22,273 nucleotides of DNA from a virus (IMGVR_UViG_3300025120_000622:1-22273); one strand, 5' to 3'; shown: positions 12,246-21,678, numbered from the stretch's first letter. Notes: a model not told the origin generated them from the letters alone. Translations and numbers: made by a program.

Positions 12246-12708
12246 GACTTATATCTTTATATTTAGTTTTACCATTTTCTTTATATGCTAACAAGCATCT
12301 TTTTCTATTACTGTCACTATCTACATAACTAACATGCACCCAATCAGGTTCAGTATCTGTACCAAATTCCCAAATAAGTTGATCAAAATCGAGATTATCT
12401 TTAATATAGTAATACATATAAGAATTAGAAACATAACCATAAACATCGTCAATATCAATAGCTCTGCCTTGACAATGTTGACTTTTATTGCTACCACCAA
12501 TCGCTTTATTAAGTTCTTCACATCTAAAAAATGAATTAATTTTAATTGGACCATTAACTGCTCTTCTAAGTGGTTCAAACACCTTCTCAGCAATTAACTC
12601 CATATTTTGTAGCTCATACTCATTAGGTAAGTTTTCTATGCCTAAGCGAAGAGCTGTGACACTTCTAGTAGCTTCTTTGTAAGTAATGTGTTTGCTTATT
12701 GAATTCAT
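12238..12708 (-). CDS. M15-family peptidoglycan peptidase (endolysin), 156 aa
   Basis: A 156-residue peptidase of the M15 (VanY/L,D-endopeptidase) family. INSFFRCEELNKAIGG (57-72) precedes SQHCQGRAIDID (77-87), giving the zinc ligands His78 and Asp85; Glu114 (IWEFG) is the likely catalytic acid and His125 (WVHVSY) the third ligand. It would cleave peptide cross-links of the wall at lysis. There is no signal peptide, so export depends on the holin encoded just downstream. It overlaps the Trx-like gene by 4 nt and the holin by 8 nt, forming a tight lysis cassette. Confidence 0.9.
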   Translation of the reverse strand: MNSISKHITYKEATRSVTALRLGIENLPNEYELQNMELIAEKVFEPLRRAVNGPIKINSFFRCEELNKAIGGSNKSQHCQGRAIDIDDVYGYVSNSYMYYYIKDNLDFDQLIWEFGTDTEPDWVHVSYVDSDSNRKRCLLAYKENGKTKYKDISHV

Positions 12709-13025
12709 AGCTTGCTAACCCTATCTACATTGTTTTGTATTTCAAGATTGCCTACTTTAATTTTTAATGATATATCTGCAATATACTGCATCCTTACTCT
12801 ACCTGATTTATCCATAATAACAATAACAGGAACAGCAACTATACTTTTTTGTATATCTTTAGGTTGATCTTTTAAATAGCTAAACTTAACTACAGCTCCT
12901 GTAATATCAGACAAGTCATAGTTATTTCTTTCATTCCACTTTGCATTAATTTGCAAAACAGTTACATCTTGACTATATACAGATGCCGCAACCAATACAC
13001 ATATCGCACATAATATTTTTTTCAT
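12705..13025 (-). CDS. Secreted thioredoxin-fold-like protein in the lysis block, 106 aa
   Basis: A 106-residue protein with a signal peptide (MKKILCAICVLVAASVYSQ, cleavage likely after residue 18-19) and a mature part resembling a small thioredoxin fold: VTVLQINAKWN, a helix, then SIVAVPVIVIMDKSGRV (61-77), where the VP stands where thioredoxins have their cis-proline. The redox CxxC is missing, since the only cysteines are in the signal peptide, so it cannot be a disulfide enzyme. I recognise the pattern from Bacteroidota phages next to endolysins. The role is unknown; a periplasmic lysis partner is possible. It overlaps its neighbours by 4 nt on both sides. Confidence 0.6.
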   Translation of the reverse strand: MKKILCAICVLVAASVYSQDVTVLQINAKWNERNNYDLSDITGAVVKFSYLKDQPKDIQKSIVAVPVIVIMDKSGRVRMQYIADISLKIKVGNLEIQNNVDRVSKL

Positions 13026-13300
13026 TTACTGATTATTTCAAACAACTTGTCGTCTATTTTCTTCAAGGCATTTGAGTTTTCTTCTACTTTAGTACCAGTA
13101 TTCATTATAGTTTCTCTGATTAACTGATCTTTTAAATCATACTCAGTTCTACTAATTTCTGGTTCTGGCAATAATTTAGCTTCCTCAATATCCGCTTGTA
13201 AAGCAAACCACATACCTATAAGAGCAGACAAGCCAACTCCTATAGCTATAAGTGTTTTAATACTAATTTCAAATTTACTATCCTCACTCAATTCATTCAT
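13022..13300 (-). CDS. One-TM membrane protein in the lysis block, 92 aa
   Basis: A 92-residue protein with an N-terminal membrane segment (LIAIGVGLSALIGMWFALQ, about 17-35) followed by a polar, probably periplasmic, helical domain (LLPEPEISRTEYDLKDQL, then a heptad-like end). The topology fits an inner-membrane spanin or holin accessory; the conserved-looking LPEPEI...RTEYDLKD segment is familiar from Bacteroidota phages. I start it at ATG 13300-13298, which overlaps the upstream stop in an ATGA junction; the longer frame to 13339 would run against the 46-aa gene. Confidence 0.65.
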   Translation of the reverse strand: MNELSEDSKFEISIKTLIAIGVGLSALIGMWFALQADIEEAKLLPEPEISRTEYDLKDQLIRETIMNTGTKVEENSNALKKIDDKLFEIISK

Positions 13301-13437
13301 AATTTCTTTGTCTTTTGAATAGTATAAGTTATCGTGCAAATAAGAAGTATAATTTTAAGCCACACTTCTACTTCAGTTAATGATATAAAAAAAGCTACTG
13401 AATTCAGAAAGTATATCTTCAAATCTGCAAAACCCAT
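13297..13437 (-). CDS. Small one-TM protein in the lysis block, 46 aa
   Basis: Forty-six residues with one membrane segment (WLKIILLICTITYTI, about 26-40) preceded by an amphipathic stretch (DLKIYFLNSVAFFISLTEVE) and followed by a basic end (QKTKKL), an N-out or holin-like topology. It occupies what would otherwise be a 100-nt gap, starts 4 nt after the stop of the 84-aa gene and is joined to the next gene by ATGA (13300-13297). Likely a small holin or antiholin partner, by topology and position only. Confidence 0.6.
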   Translation of the reverse strand: MGFADLKIYFLNSVAFFISLTEVEVWLKIILLICTITYTIQKTKKL

Positions 13438-13441
13438 AGTA

Positions 13442-13696
13442 TTATTCTTTTTCTGGTATCTCTTCGTAAGAACCGTCTTCTAAATTAACTGAAATCTTAC
13501 CATACTGTTCCTCAAGCTCTTTCTTTGATTCTAGTTGTGTTTCTTCTAGTTTTTTTAGTTCTTCTAATTGTGCGTCTTTTTGATTGTCAATGTTAATCTT
13601 TTGTATAGTTAATACACCAATAGTGTTTACTACTTGATTAATTTTACTTTGACTTTCTTGTAATGATTTTAATTGTTCTTCTGTAATTTTAGACAT
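13442..13696 (-). CDS. Coiled-coil protein, 84 aa
   Basis: An 84-residue protein that is helical throughout: a Q/S-rich first half (EEQLKSLQESQSKINQVVNTIGVL), a strongly charged coiled coil (about 40-66, QLEELKKLEETQLESKKELEEQ) and a short acidic beta-like tail (GKISVNLEDGSYEEIPEKE). Similar short coiled-coil proteins lie between tail and lysis genes in Bacteroidota phages. No membrane segment. A structural or chaperone role is possible. Confidence 0.6.
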   Translation of the reverse strand: MSKITEEQLKSLQESQSKINQVVNTIGVLTIQKINIDNQKDAQLEELKKLEETQLESKKELEEQYGKISVNLEDGSYEEIPEKE

Positions 13697-13732
13697 TATA
13701 TTAAATTTATGATTATATACAAATGTAGTAAA

Positions 13733-14059
13733 TTAATCCCAATTAGGATTTAAATATTCATTAACTGGATTTTTTTTATCATATATTTCTTGATCTAATT
13801 TAGATTGTAAAGTTTCCATGTCTATTGTTGATTCTAGCCAACCGATAACATCTTCTTTAGTTAAATCTTCATAAGGTATAAAAGAACTTTCCTCATTATA
13901 TTCAACAGGCAAAACATCCATAGCCATAGCATAAGTTGGTTTTACCTCATTATCGCTTGCAACGTATTCCCACCACACATTAAATATAACATTTTTTAAA
14001 TCACCGTCACTAATTTTAGCTTCTAATTGTGATATTTTCCAAGTATAAGTATTTGCCAT
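13733..14059 (-). CDS. Conserved phage tail-region protein, 108 aa
   Basis: A 108-residue protein: TYTWKISQLEAKISDGDLKNVI (4-25), a strand-rich VWWEYVASD, then IPYEDLTKEDVIGWLEST (61-78) and a helix with IDMETLQSKLDQEIYDKKNPV. I recognise this W-K-I-...-W-x-Y/W...EDVIxWLE layout from small proteins encoded beside tail fibre genes in many phages, but no molecular function is known to me. It lies downstream of the fibre and the 174-aa protein. Confidence 0.6.
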   Translation of the reverse strand: MANTYTWKISQLEAKISDGDLKNVIFNVWWEYVASDNEVKPTYAMAMDVLPVEYNEESSFIPYEDLTKEDVIGWLESTIDMETLQSKLDQEIYDKKNPVNEYLNPNWD

Positions 14060-14088
14060 AATTTTATTTATTTTAATTTATATTTATT

Positions 14089-14613
14089 TTAACAGCTTCC
14101 AGTATCAATTATTAATCCATTATTACCAACTTGCATCCATGAACCACTTGGTGATCCGCCAGTTGTATATATAGCATAGTAACCAGCACTTGCTGGTGTT
14201 GTTCCAGTTTGTGTTGTATATGCTGTATATATATTTAAAGAACTTGGCACTAAATTATTTGGATCATCATGATAATATGTATCGAAAGGTATTGCAAATT
14301 GACAAGCATTATTGCTTGACTGACTGTTATAATTAAACATAAACGCAGTTCTAGGTGGGTTTTGGTCGTATGAACTAAATTCAGACATGGCTAATGGATT
14401 TTCACCATCTGGTCGGTTATCTATTGGATTTGCTAATGCAACTGCTGGATAGCTATTACCAGAACCACTTGTATTACCACCAGATAATCTTTGTATGTCT
14501 GACATATAGATTGGATTTGTAATTGCAAAACTAGAGGTGTAACCAGCTCCAGTTCTTTCTCTAGCTACTTTTAACATTGACAATTCATCATCTGCAATAC
14601 TTGGACAAGCCAT
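14089..14613 (-). CDS. Low-complexity, probable virion protein, 174 aa
   Basis: A 174-residue protein rich in Gly, Ser, Thr, Asn and Tyr (SGGNTSGSGNSYPA, TTQTGTTPASAGYYAIYTTG), typical of beta-rich fibre or decoration proteins. Cysteines lie at both ends (MACPSIADDEL and DTGSC*) and one in the middle (NNACQFAI). The first 25 residues (DDELSMLKVARERTGAG) look helical. It starts 3 nt after the tail fibre stop, so it may be a fibre-associated adhesin or cap. No domain recognised. Confidence 0.6.
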   Translation of the reverse strand: MACPSIADDELSMLKVARERTGAGYTSSFAITNPIYMSDIQRLSGGNTSGSGNSYPAVALANPIDNRPDGENPLAMSEFSSYDQNPPRTAFMFNYNSQSSNNACQFAIPFDTYYHDDPNNLVPSSLNIYTAYTTQTGTTPASAGYYAIYTTGGSPSGSWMQVGNNGLIIDTGSC

Positions 14614-14616
14614 ATT

Positions 14617-17600
14617 CTATTTTTTTAGTTGTTTAATTTCTTGTTTTAAACTATCAACCTCTGCTTTTAATTCTTTAATAGCTTCTATAAACACACCAGC
14701 CATATTACCATAAGCAACAGAGTGTTTATCCTCATCATCTATACTAACAACCTCTGGTAACACCTCTAAAACCTCTTGTGCAATAACACCAAGTTTAGTT
14801 GTCTTGTCATCAATGTCTTTTCTAGTGTATGTAACACCTCTTAATTTTGTAACCTTATCTAGTGCATTGTCAACAGTAACAATATTTTCTTTTACTCTTT
14901 TATCTGAAAATGCAATTACATCACTTGTAGCTCTCATTGTACCAGAAACATCAAAAGTATATGTTGATCCTGGCAATGTTGTATCAGTTTCGCCATACCC
15001 TAATCTAAGTGAATGTGCTATTGTAAATTTACCTTGAGTAGTACAAGCAAAAGCACCTTGTGCATTTGTATGTCCAGTATCTCCCCACCAAAATCCTCTA
15101 CCAGCAGTATTGCTCATTTGACAAGTTATTGCATAGTTATTATCTAAACCACCAAAAGTATATCCGCTTTGCATTCCAATACCATAAGTTGTTCCACTCC
15201 AAACCCTAATTTTTGTTCTTGACTGAGTGTTATTTGATTCAAAATATCTTGAATATGTTACATTCCATAAATTAGCAGTACCACCTAAATTTTTAGTTAA
15301 ACTTGTGTAAGGAATGCAATTACCATCAACTACCACTTGTTTATTAAAATAAAATTGACTCCTATCGGTTTGAATATGACAATAACTATTGTTCATCGGT
15401 CCTATATCTACATAGCCATTAGTAGTTTGTATTCTTAAAGCATCTGCGCTTCCTTCAAGTAATTTAGTATTTGCATTATTTAATTCTAAAGTTCCATAAA
15501 GAATGGCACCAGTTGATTGTGTCATTATTTTCTTTGCAGAATTGTGATATATATGAACCTCACCATTACCAGTTAAAATAATACCATTCTCACCGCCTTG
15601 TGGTTGTATATATATATTGTCTGCTGCTCTTAAATATAAATCATGATTTGTGCCATTTGCTGCTAAATATAAATCACCAGCACTACCAGTTGTAGTATCT
15701 ATAACAGAGTTACTTCCGTTATGATATATTCTTAAATCACCTGAAGCTCCAAAATTTGCAAAACCATTATCTGTTAAATTAATATTGCCACTAAAAGTTG
15801 CGTTTCCAGAAGTATCAATTCTAGCCGTTTCAGTAGCATTATAACCGAATACGATGTCTCTAGGACTTCTTATAGAAAAGTCATTATCTACTGTACCTGT
15901 TATTATAGCACCTCCGCTATCTAAACCTAAGTAAGCGTAGTTGGTACCATCTGTAAAAGTAAAAGTAGGACGAGTTGCGTGTTCTAAAGTTAACCCAACA
16001 TTAGAGGTAGAATTTATAGTTACATTTCCTGCAAAAGTTCCATCATTACCATATAAATTTCCAGAAGTATCTAAAACTGTGTTGCCTGTCCACGCACCAG
16101 CACTTGAACTAACCTGTCTGCCAATAGGTTTTCTTTCTATAGATGTAACCATTTGAGCGCTTTTGCCACCTGATTTATAATATCTTAAACCACAAAATCT
16201 AATTACATTTGCCTGATTAGAATAATTTAATAACATTATTAATCTCATCCATCTTGCCGCTGTTGGTATTAATCCTGTTGTACTTCCTCTAGTTGGTCCT
16301 AATGTTCCAGTCATTAAGTACCAGCCATTATTTCTACTATTAGAATCAATTTGTGTTCCTGATTGTCCCCAATATCTTTGACTATTTCCTAAATATTGCT
16401 TATTGCCATCATAAAAAGATGATCCAGCATATACTCTTTGGTCAGTATCTGTACCAGAAATATATTTTGCCCATATTTCAAATGTGTATTCTTGACCTTC
16501 TTCAACTTTAAAATAACCAGGTACTGTTATGCTAGCATATTTATTATTTAATTCAAAACACCCTCCAGCTGGTGCAGTTGAATCTTCTACTCTTGTTACA
16601 GATGAATTATAATAATTTAATTTACCTTGTAGTGTTGCAGTGGTATCTGATTCAAGTATTTCTAATAGAGTATCGCTACCAATTTGTTTACCAGCATAAT
16701 TGTTATATTCTTTTACTGTATTTATTAAATCACCATTGTAGGTTAAAGTTCCATCATCTTTTAATAAAGAATCATCGAAAATATTTCCATTAAATTTAGG
16801 TATATAATTAGTTACAATATTAGTAACCCCTAGTGTTACAAATGAACCAACTCCATTTCCTGTTATATCCCAACTAGTTCCAGATATTGTGTTTCCCCTT
16901 AATCTAATAGAATCACCACTAGTAGCTCCTAAATATATATTTGTAGCATAATTATAATAGTTAGTAACGCCATCTTGTATATAAAAATCACCGCCAGTAA
17001 ACGCAGTTCTACCATCAGTATCACTATAAAAATATCCATTACCACCATCACCAGCTTTTAAGTCAGTGTATAATATAGAATTTGCTGTTATATTATGTAC
17101 GTTTAAACTGTATTTTCCATTACTTCTAGTTGCCCAATTATGCCAACCATCACCAGCAGCATTTAATACTCTTAAAGTATCTCTAGTATATAAAAATCCA
17201 TATACTTGAGCAAAACCATTAAAAGTTGAATCTCCTGTCCTTGTAATTGTTAATTGTGTTCCAGCATCACTAGTAAACTTTAAGCTATCATCAGCAGTAT
17301 CATCATTTTTAATTGTCCAAGTTTCTTGAGTGTTAGTTAATTCAATAGCTGTGGAATCATCATCCGTTCTTGCAGTCACTCTTATATATACATTACCATC
17401 ACCCTCAACTTCTAGTTCTCTAGCAGGGTTACGCCCATCAATACCAATGCCAACAAATCCAGATGATGTTACATGAAATAAATTTATATTGGGATTGGTT
17501 ACCATTAAAGCTGGGTCACCAACACTTGCCGAATCCGTATCAATTAACATACCCCAACCAGCAGCGTGATCTTGCTCAATAGAAACTGCATAAGCAGTAG

Positions 17601-20600
17601 ATATATTGCTTCTTACAATTAATGCTTGTGCACCAGTAGGAACAGCACCACCAATATGTAAAAATGCTTGTGGATCATCGTTCCAGATTCCCACATTACC
17701 AGCGTGATCAAGAACCATTGGATTTGTACCAATATTAGAACTGCTTGTACCAGGATCATTAAACTTTAATAATGCATTTACAGTATCAAGTTGTATATCA
17801 GCATAGGTTGTATTAGTGCCATTATTACCCTGTAATCTAATATAAGGATTGTGTTCTGTACTTGGATTTCCAATTCTTAATTGTATATCTCCATCTTGAG
17901 ATATAATTGATGAATCACTTGATGCTGCACTACCCACTTGTATTCTTTCAACAACACTTAAAGTTTCAAGCACTTTAACAGGTCCGCTTACAAATAATTG
18001 CTCAGCTGTTGAATCCCATTTTATATAACCATCATCTGCAACAGTATTGCCAAAGTAAACTGATACATTGTCCGCCATTTGAATTGATCTGCCATAAATA
18101 ACTCTACTATCATTGCCATCAATTCTAAAATATTCTACAATGCCGCCAGAACCATCATCACATCTAAACGATATTTTTTTATCATTTGCTAATTGATCAA
18201 TATATAAATCACCAACTGCATTTCTAAAAAGAGTATCTGTTCCATTATGGTATATCCAAGCATCACCATCAGTTCTATTACCAATCTGCAAATAAACATT
18301 ATCATTTAATTTTAAATTGCCAGTCATTGTATCACCAGCTTTTAGCACATTTAAACTAGCAGCTCCTGTAACATCTCCTGTTAAATCGCCTGTAACATCT
18401 CCTGTTAAATCAGCTGTTAAAGTTCCGCTTAAAGTTGCGTTTCCATTAGTTAAGTTTATTGTAAATGGAGTTGTTAATCCAGTTATATCATCTCCAACTG
18501 TTGTTGTTTGTGCTGGTGCATAGCCAATAGTAAATTCGTTGTTATCCAATAAAACATACGTTCTTTTAAAATCGGCATTGTCTGCTGTGCTTATAAACCC
18601 ACTAGATGAATTTTTAGCTTCTATTCCATAACCCATTAGCCAACCACCACTAGAATACATCGTGCTTAATGTTGCTATATAATCACCAGTAGTATTATAA
18701 GTTTGAGCTAACACTCTTGAACCAGATGTACCACCATCAGTTCCAGCATCAATATATCCACTTATTTTTGCTCCTGTACTTGTGGTTTCAAATTTGTTTA
18801 CATTATTGTATCTAAGTTTAACTCCAGCATTACCTATAGCTTGAATTGCTACCTCTGTTCCTTGTACATAAGTTAAAAAATCATCAGCTGACTTTAATAT
18901 TAAATCATCTCCTGTATTTTCAATGGTTAAATCTCCTGTAGTATTTGTAATAAATGAGTGAGTTTCATTATGATATAATTTTAAATCACTACCTGTTCCA
19001 ATTTTAAGTTCTGTATTATCTGGCAATTTAACACCACCTAATACTGTTTCTAATACAACACCATTTAGGTCATATAATTTAGCTACACCACCAGCAACAT
19101 ATAAACCTTGATTTTGTTCACCAGCATTTCCAGTAACACCCCAAACTTGCAAATCGCTTTCAACAGTAATTCGCATACCTTCTCCAGTGCCACCAGAATC
19201 AGTGTGTATTATGTGTGGTCCATAACCAGCAGTAGCACCAGAACCAAAATATAAATATTCATTGACTCTCAAATCATCAACCTCAGCATCATCAAATATT
19301 GCACCCTCAAATTCAACATTACCAGCAAATTTAGTTTTATTTAAGCCGTTTCCACTAGCTGTATAAGCAGTTCCACCAGTTGTAGTACCATCAGTATATG
19401 TAGTTGTAAATGTAACCTTTGATGATCTTTTACTTGTTATATTGCATTCAACAACTAAATCTCTATTATCATCATTCGATCTAGCTTGTAATTCATAATT
19501 ATGAGCTGATGTTTTATAAACTCTTATTAAATCGGCATCTTGACCATATACTAGAGCATCATCATAAAATGGTCCAGTATCAGATTCATCTCCTCTAAAA
19601 GCAATACTATAATAAATTGTGTTTAAACTAGCAGTATCACCCCAATATGTATTTGGTTGTAATACCTTAACTTCCATTTGAACACCATTTTTAAAACCAG
19701 TATCATTAAGAACCACATCAGCAACTTTTTTCCATGTAGTTCCAGTTGCACCACTATTAGATTCAATCCATCTAAAAGTAGTTCCTATACCATCTACATT
19801 AAAAGCACTATTATCTAATTCAGTTCCCTCACCGCCTTGATATGCTATTGTGTTTAAATAAGCATTACCGACAAAACTAGTAGCAGTTACAACCCCTGCT
19901 GGTGTAATATCCCAATTATCACCAGTCAATGGGTTTCCTCTAAATTTTTGATTATCACCACTTGTGCTACCATGATAACTATTTGCTGCATAGTTATAAT
20001 AGTTAGAAACATTAGATTGAATATAAAAATTCCCACCAGCAAATGCGGTTCTACCAGCTATGTCACTATAAAAATATCCATCAGTACCATCACCAACTCT
20101 TAATCTTTCGGCTGTTACATAATTAGTAAAAGTAGCACCTGTGCTGTCTATTGTTAAATAAGTAGATGTTGTATTACCAGCTTCTTTAAAACTAAATATT
20201 TTTTCAGCAGTTGATGGTGTGTCTATTATAAAATCTAAAGAGTGTACTTGGTTAGAATCAGCATCATTTTTATGTCTAATTATTGCCACACGATCAGTAA
20301 CATCAAACTGTAAACTTTCTGCTGCTTGCCTCCCTAAACTTAATCTAGGGTTTTCACTTACTGATGTATCATAAATTGTAACTGGATTAGTAAATGAACC
20401 GCCTAAAGCTGATATGTTATTGCTAAAAGTTCCAGTTGTGCCAGATATTGTACCGCCAATAACACTACCTGTTAAATCACCTGTAACATTACCTGTTAAC
20501 GGACCGCTAAATTCAGTTGCTTCGACTGTACCTGTTACAACTATACCACTATTAAATCTAAATAAGTTGGTATCAATACCAATAGCATGGTAACTATTTC

Positions 20601-21540
20601 CATCATACCATTTTTCATAATAAGCAACATAAGCATCATCATCCGAGTTTCTATTCCATTTGTGTAACACAGCACCAGTACCACTATCTCTAGCATCCAT
20701 ATTAACTTTAGCATCACTAGGTGAATAAAATTGTAAGCCACTAGATGTAGAGCCATTAATAATAATATAAGAACTTGTCCCAGTTAAAAATAAATCATCT
20801 GACAAAATACAATCAGTTGCAGATATTGTACTGCTAAAAGTACCAGTTGTACCAGTTAAGTTTACTAAAGTTAATGTATTGCTACTTGGATTATAGAAAA
20901 AATCATTAGCACTATCTTTAAACAACCTGCCATCTGTGTCGGTTGCATTATTAGATTCTGTAAACACCATTCTCCTTGATGTATCAGCTGAATCAGCAGT
21001 TATTAAAACACCAGTAGCAGTATCGGCATTACCCTCTAAATTAGCAACAAGAGTTCCTACAGTATATCCACTATCAGATGTGTCAACAGTAGTTAATGGT
21101 TTTGTTGTTAAACCTGTAAACAGTTTAAATTTATCATCACTAGCATCGTTAAAGAATCCTTTGTATTTAGTGCCACTAGAAACATATTTACCAAATAATC
21201 CAATGTCTAATATATTTGAAGCATTATTTACGGCTAATTGAATTAACGGATCATCAACTTCTAAATCTGTTACGTTTAAATATGTGAGAGTTCCGTTGAC
21301 TGTTAAATTGCCACTGACCTCTAGGTTACCTCCTATTTTAACATTATTAGAAACATGTAATCCATAACCTGATTGTGGAGTTATTCCTATTCCTATTTGT
21401 GTTGTTGAAACATATAGAGGAGAGTTATTACCAAAGCCATCTGTTAATCGTTTAGCACTAATAGTTATATTTCCATTATCACTAAACTTAACAAGTGACT
21501 GATAAGTATCTTTTATTTTAGTATTAGAAAGAGATGCCAT
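14617..21540 (-). CDS. Giant tail fibre with C-terminal S74 chaperone, 2307 aa
   Basis: A 2307-residue fibre. The N-terminal part (about 25-120) has the GNLEVSGNLTVNGTL type of strand repeat, then many beta-solenoid-like units of the kind L-x-I-Y-H-N-G (for example DLRIYHNGSNS). A domain near 1665-1795 (YTFEIWAKYIS ... WYLMTGTLG ... WMRLIMLLNYS) looks like a carbohydrate-binding jelly roll. The C-terminus is a peptidase S74 intramolecular chaperone: SDKRVKENI, GVIAQEVLEVLPE and a terminal coiled coil; Ser2212 and Lys2217 have the five-residue spacing of the known catalytic dyad, so autocleavage would release about 96 residues after trimerisation. It is expected to determine host binding. Confidence 0.9.
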   Translation of the reverse strand: MASLSNTKIKDTYQSLVKFSDNGNITISAKRLTDGFGNNSPLYVSTTQIGIGITPQSGYGLHVSNNVKIGGNLEVSGNLTVNGTLTYLNVTDLEVDDPLIQLAVNNASNILDIGLFGKYVSSGTKYKGFFNDASDDKFKLFTGLTTKPLTTVDTSDSGYTVGTLVANLEGNADTATGVLITADSADTSRRMVFTESNNATDTDGRLFKDSANDFFYNPSSNTLTLVNLTGTTGTFSSTISATDCILSDDLFLTGTSSYIIINGSTSSGLQFYSPSDAKVNMDARDSGTGAVLHKWNRNSDDDAYVAYYEKWYDGNSYHAIGIDTNLFRFNSGIVVTGTVEATEFSGPLTGNVTGDLTGSVIGGTISGTTGTFSNNISALGGSFTNPVTIYDTSVSENPRLSLGRQAAESLQFDVTDRVAIIRHKNDADSNQVHSLDFIIDTPSTAEKIFSFKEAGNTTSTYLTIDSTGATFTNYVTAERLRVGDGTDGYFYSDIAGRTAFAGGNFYIQSNVSNYYNYAANSYHGSTSGDNQKFRGNPLTGDNWDITPAGVVTATSFVGNAYLNTIAYQGGEGTELDNSAFNVDGIGTTFRWIESNSGATGTTWKKVADVVLNDTGFKNGVQMEVKVLQPNTYWGDTASLNTIYYSIAFRGDESDTGPFYDDALVYGQDADLIRVYKTSAHNYELQARSNDDNRDLVVECNITSKRSSKVTFTTTYTDGTTTGGTAYTASGNGLNKTKFAGNVEFEGAIFDDAEVDDLRVNEYLYFGSGATAGYGPHIIHTDSGGTGEGMRITVESDLQVWGVTGNAGEQNQGLYVAGGVAKLYDLNGVVLETVLGGVKLPDNTELKIGTGSDLKLYHNETHSFITNTTGDLTIENTGDDLILKSADDFLTYVQGTEVAIQAIGNAGVKLRYNNVNKFETTSTGAKISGYIDAGTDGGTSGSRVLAQTYNTTGDYIATLSTMYSSGGWLMGYGIEAKNSSSGFISTADNADFKRTYVLLDNNEFTIGYAPAQTTTVGDDITGLTTPFTINLTNGNATLSGTLTADLTGDVTGDLTGDVTGAASLNVLKAGDTMTGNLKLNDNVYLQIGNRTDGDAWIYHNGTDTLFRNAVGDLYIDQLANDKKISFRCDDGSGGIVEYFRIDGNDSRVIYGRSIQMADNVSVYFGNTVADDGYIKWDSTAEQLFVSGPVKVLETLSVVERIQVGSAASSDSSIISQDGDIQLRIGNPSTEHNPYIRLQGNNGTNTTYADIQLDTVNALLKFNDPGTSSSNIGTNPMVLDHAGNVGIWNDDPQAFLHIGGAVPTGAQALIVRSNISTAYAVSIEQDHAAGWGMLIDTDSASVGDPALMVTNPNINLFHVTSSGFVGIGIDGRNPARELEVEGDGNVYIRVTARTDDDSTAIELTNTQETWTIKNDDTADDSLKFTSDAGTQLTITRTGDSTFNGFAQVYGFLYTRDTLRVLNAAGDGWHNWATRSNGKYSLNVHNITANSILYTDLKAGDGGNGYFYSDTDGRTAFTGGDFYIQDGVTNYYNYATNIYLGATSGDSIRLRGNTISGTSWDITGNGVGSFVTLGVTNIVTNYIPKFNGNIFDDSLLKDDGTLTYNGDLINTVKEYNNYAGKQIGSDTLLEILESDTTATLQGKLNYYNSSVTRVEDSTAPAGGCFELNNKYASITVPGYFKVEEGQEYTFEIWAKYISGTDTDQRVYAGSSFYDGNKQYLGNSQRYWGQSGTQIDSNSRNNGWYLMTGTLGPTRGSTTGLIPTAARWMRLIMLLNYSNQANVIRFCGLRYYKSGGKSAQMVTSIERKPIGRQVSSSAGAWTGNTVLDTSGNLYGNDGTFAGNVTINSTSNVGLTLEHATRPTFTFTDGTNYAYLGLDSGGAIITGTVDNDFSIRSPRDIVFGYNATETARIDTSGNATFSGNINLTDNGFANFGASGDLRIYHNGSNSVIDTTTGSAGDLYLAANGTNHDLYLRAADNIYIQPQGGENGIILTGNGEVHIYHNSAKKIMTQSTGAILYGTLELNNANTKLLEGSADALRIQTTNGYVDIGPMNNSYCHIQTDRSQFYFNKQVVVDGNCIPYTSLTKNLGGTANLWNVTYSRYFESNNTQSRTKIRVWSGTTYGIGMQSGYTFGGLDNNYAITCQMSNTAGRGFWWGDTGHTNAQGAFACTTQGKFTIAHSLRLGYGETDTTLPGSTYTFDVSGTMRATSDVIAFSDKRVKENIVTVDNALDKVTKLRGVTYTRKDIDDKTTKLGVIAQEVLEVLPEVVSIDDEDKHSVAYGNMAGVFIEAIKELKAEVDSLKQEIKQLKK
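16847..17034 (-). repeat. Internal duplication in the fibre, copy 2
   Basis: Residues 1503-1564 of the tail fibre (YFYSDTDGRT ... SWDITGNGV) repeat residues 489-550 (YFYSDIAGRT ... NWDITPAGV), at 19891-20076, without gaps. I count about 40 identical residues of 62. The copies lie about 1014 residues apart. Confidence 0.75.
18365..18412 (-). repeat. 24-bp tandem duplication in the fibre gene
   Basis: CCTGTAACATCTCCTGTTAAATC(G/A) occurs twice in direct tandem, 18365-18388 and 18389-18412, encoding a doubled GDLTGDVT unit. Related GDLTG/GNVTG units occur near 20468-20500. Slipped-strand expansion or contraction could vary fibre length here. Confidence 0.75.
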
Positions 21541-21564
21541 TATTCAAAACAAGTTGGTTGTGAA

Positions 21565-21678
21565 TTAAACATCTTTTCCCAATTTATTATGTGTGCCATT
21601 ATCTTTCTTTTTTAAATACGTTAATAATTTTTTTACGTTAACCTGTTTAGGTTTGTAGTTTCTCTTTAAATCACCCAT
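21565..21678 (-). CDS. Small basic protein between connector and fibre, 37 aa
   Basis: Thirty-seven residues beginning MGDLKRNYKP, lysine-rich with one helix (VNVKKLLTYLKKKD) and a GTHNKLGKD end. The ATG (21678-21676) lies inside the last codons of the DUF6712-like gene, giving a 13-nt overlap, and the frame fills most of the gap before the fibre. I favour it over the 19-residue frame at 21540-21599 in the same gap because it is longer and coupled to the upstream stop. Function unknown. Confidence 0.5.
   Translation of the reverse strand: MGDLKRNYKPKQVNVKKLLTYLKKKDNGTHNKLGKDV

Noticed and set aside
12321-12593. 90-codon minus-strand frame inside the M15 gene
   Set aside because: It is a shifted frame of a peptidase with all its catalytic residues in the annotated frame.
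13301-13339. 13-residue N-terminal extension of the 92-aa membrane protein
   Set aside because: The ATG at 13300 forms an ATGA junction with the 46-aa gene, and the extension overlaps that gene in another frame.
20936-21241. 101-codon plus-strand frame opposite the fibre gene
   Set aside because: A low-complexity antisense shadow of Thr/Ser/Asp-rich fibre repeats; other plus-strand frames there are similar.
21540-21599. 19-residue frame just before the tail fibre
   Set aside because: It competes with the longer, coupled 37-aa frame in the same gap and has no other support.
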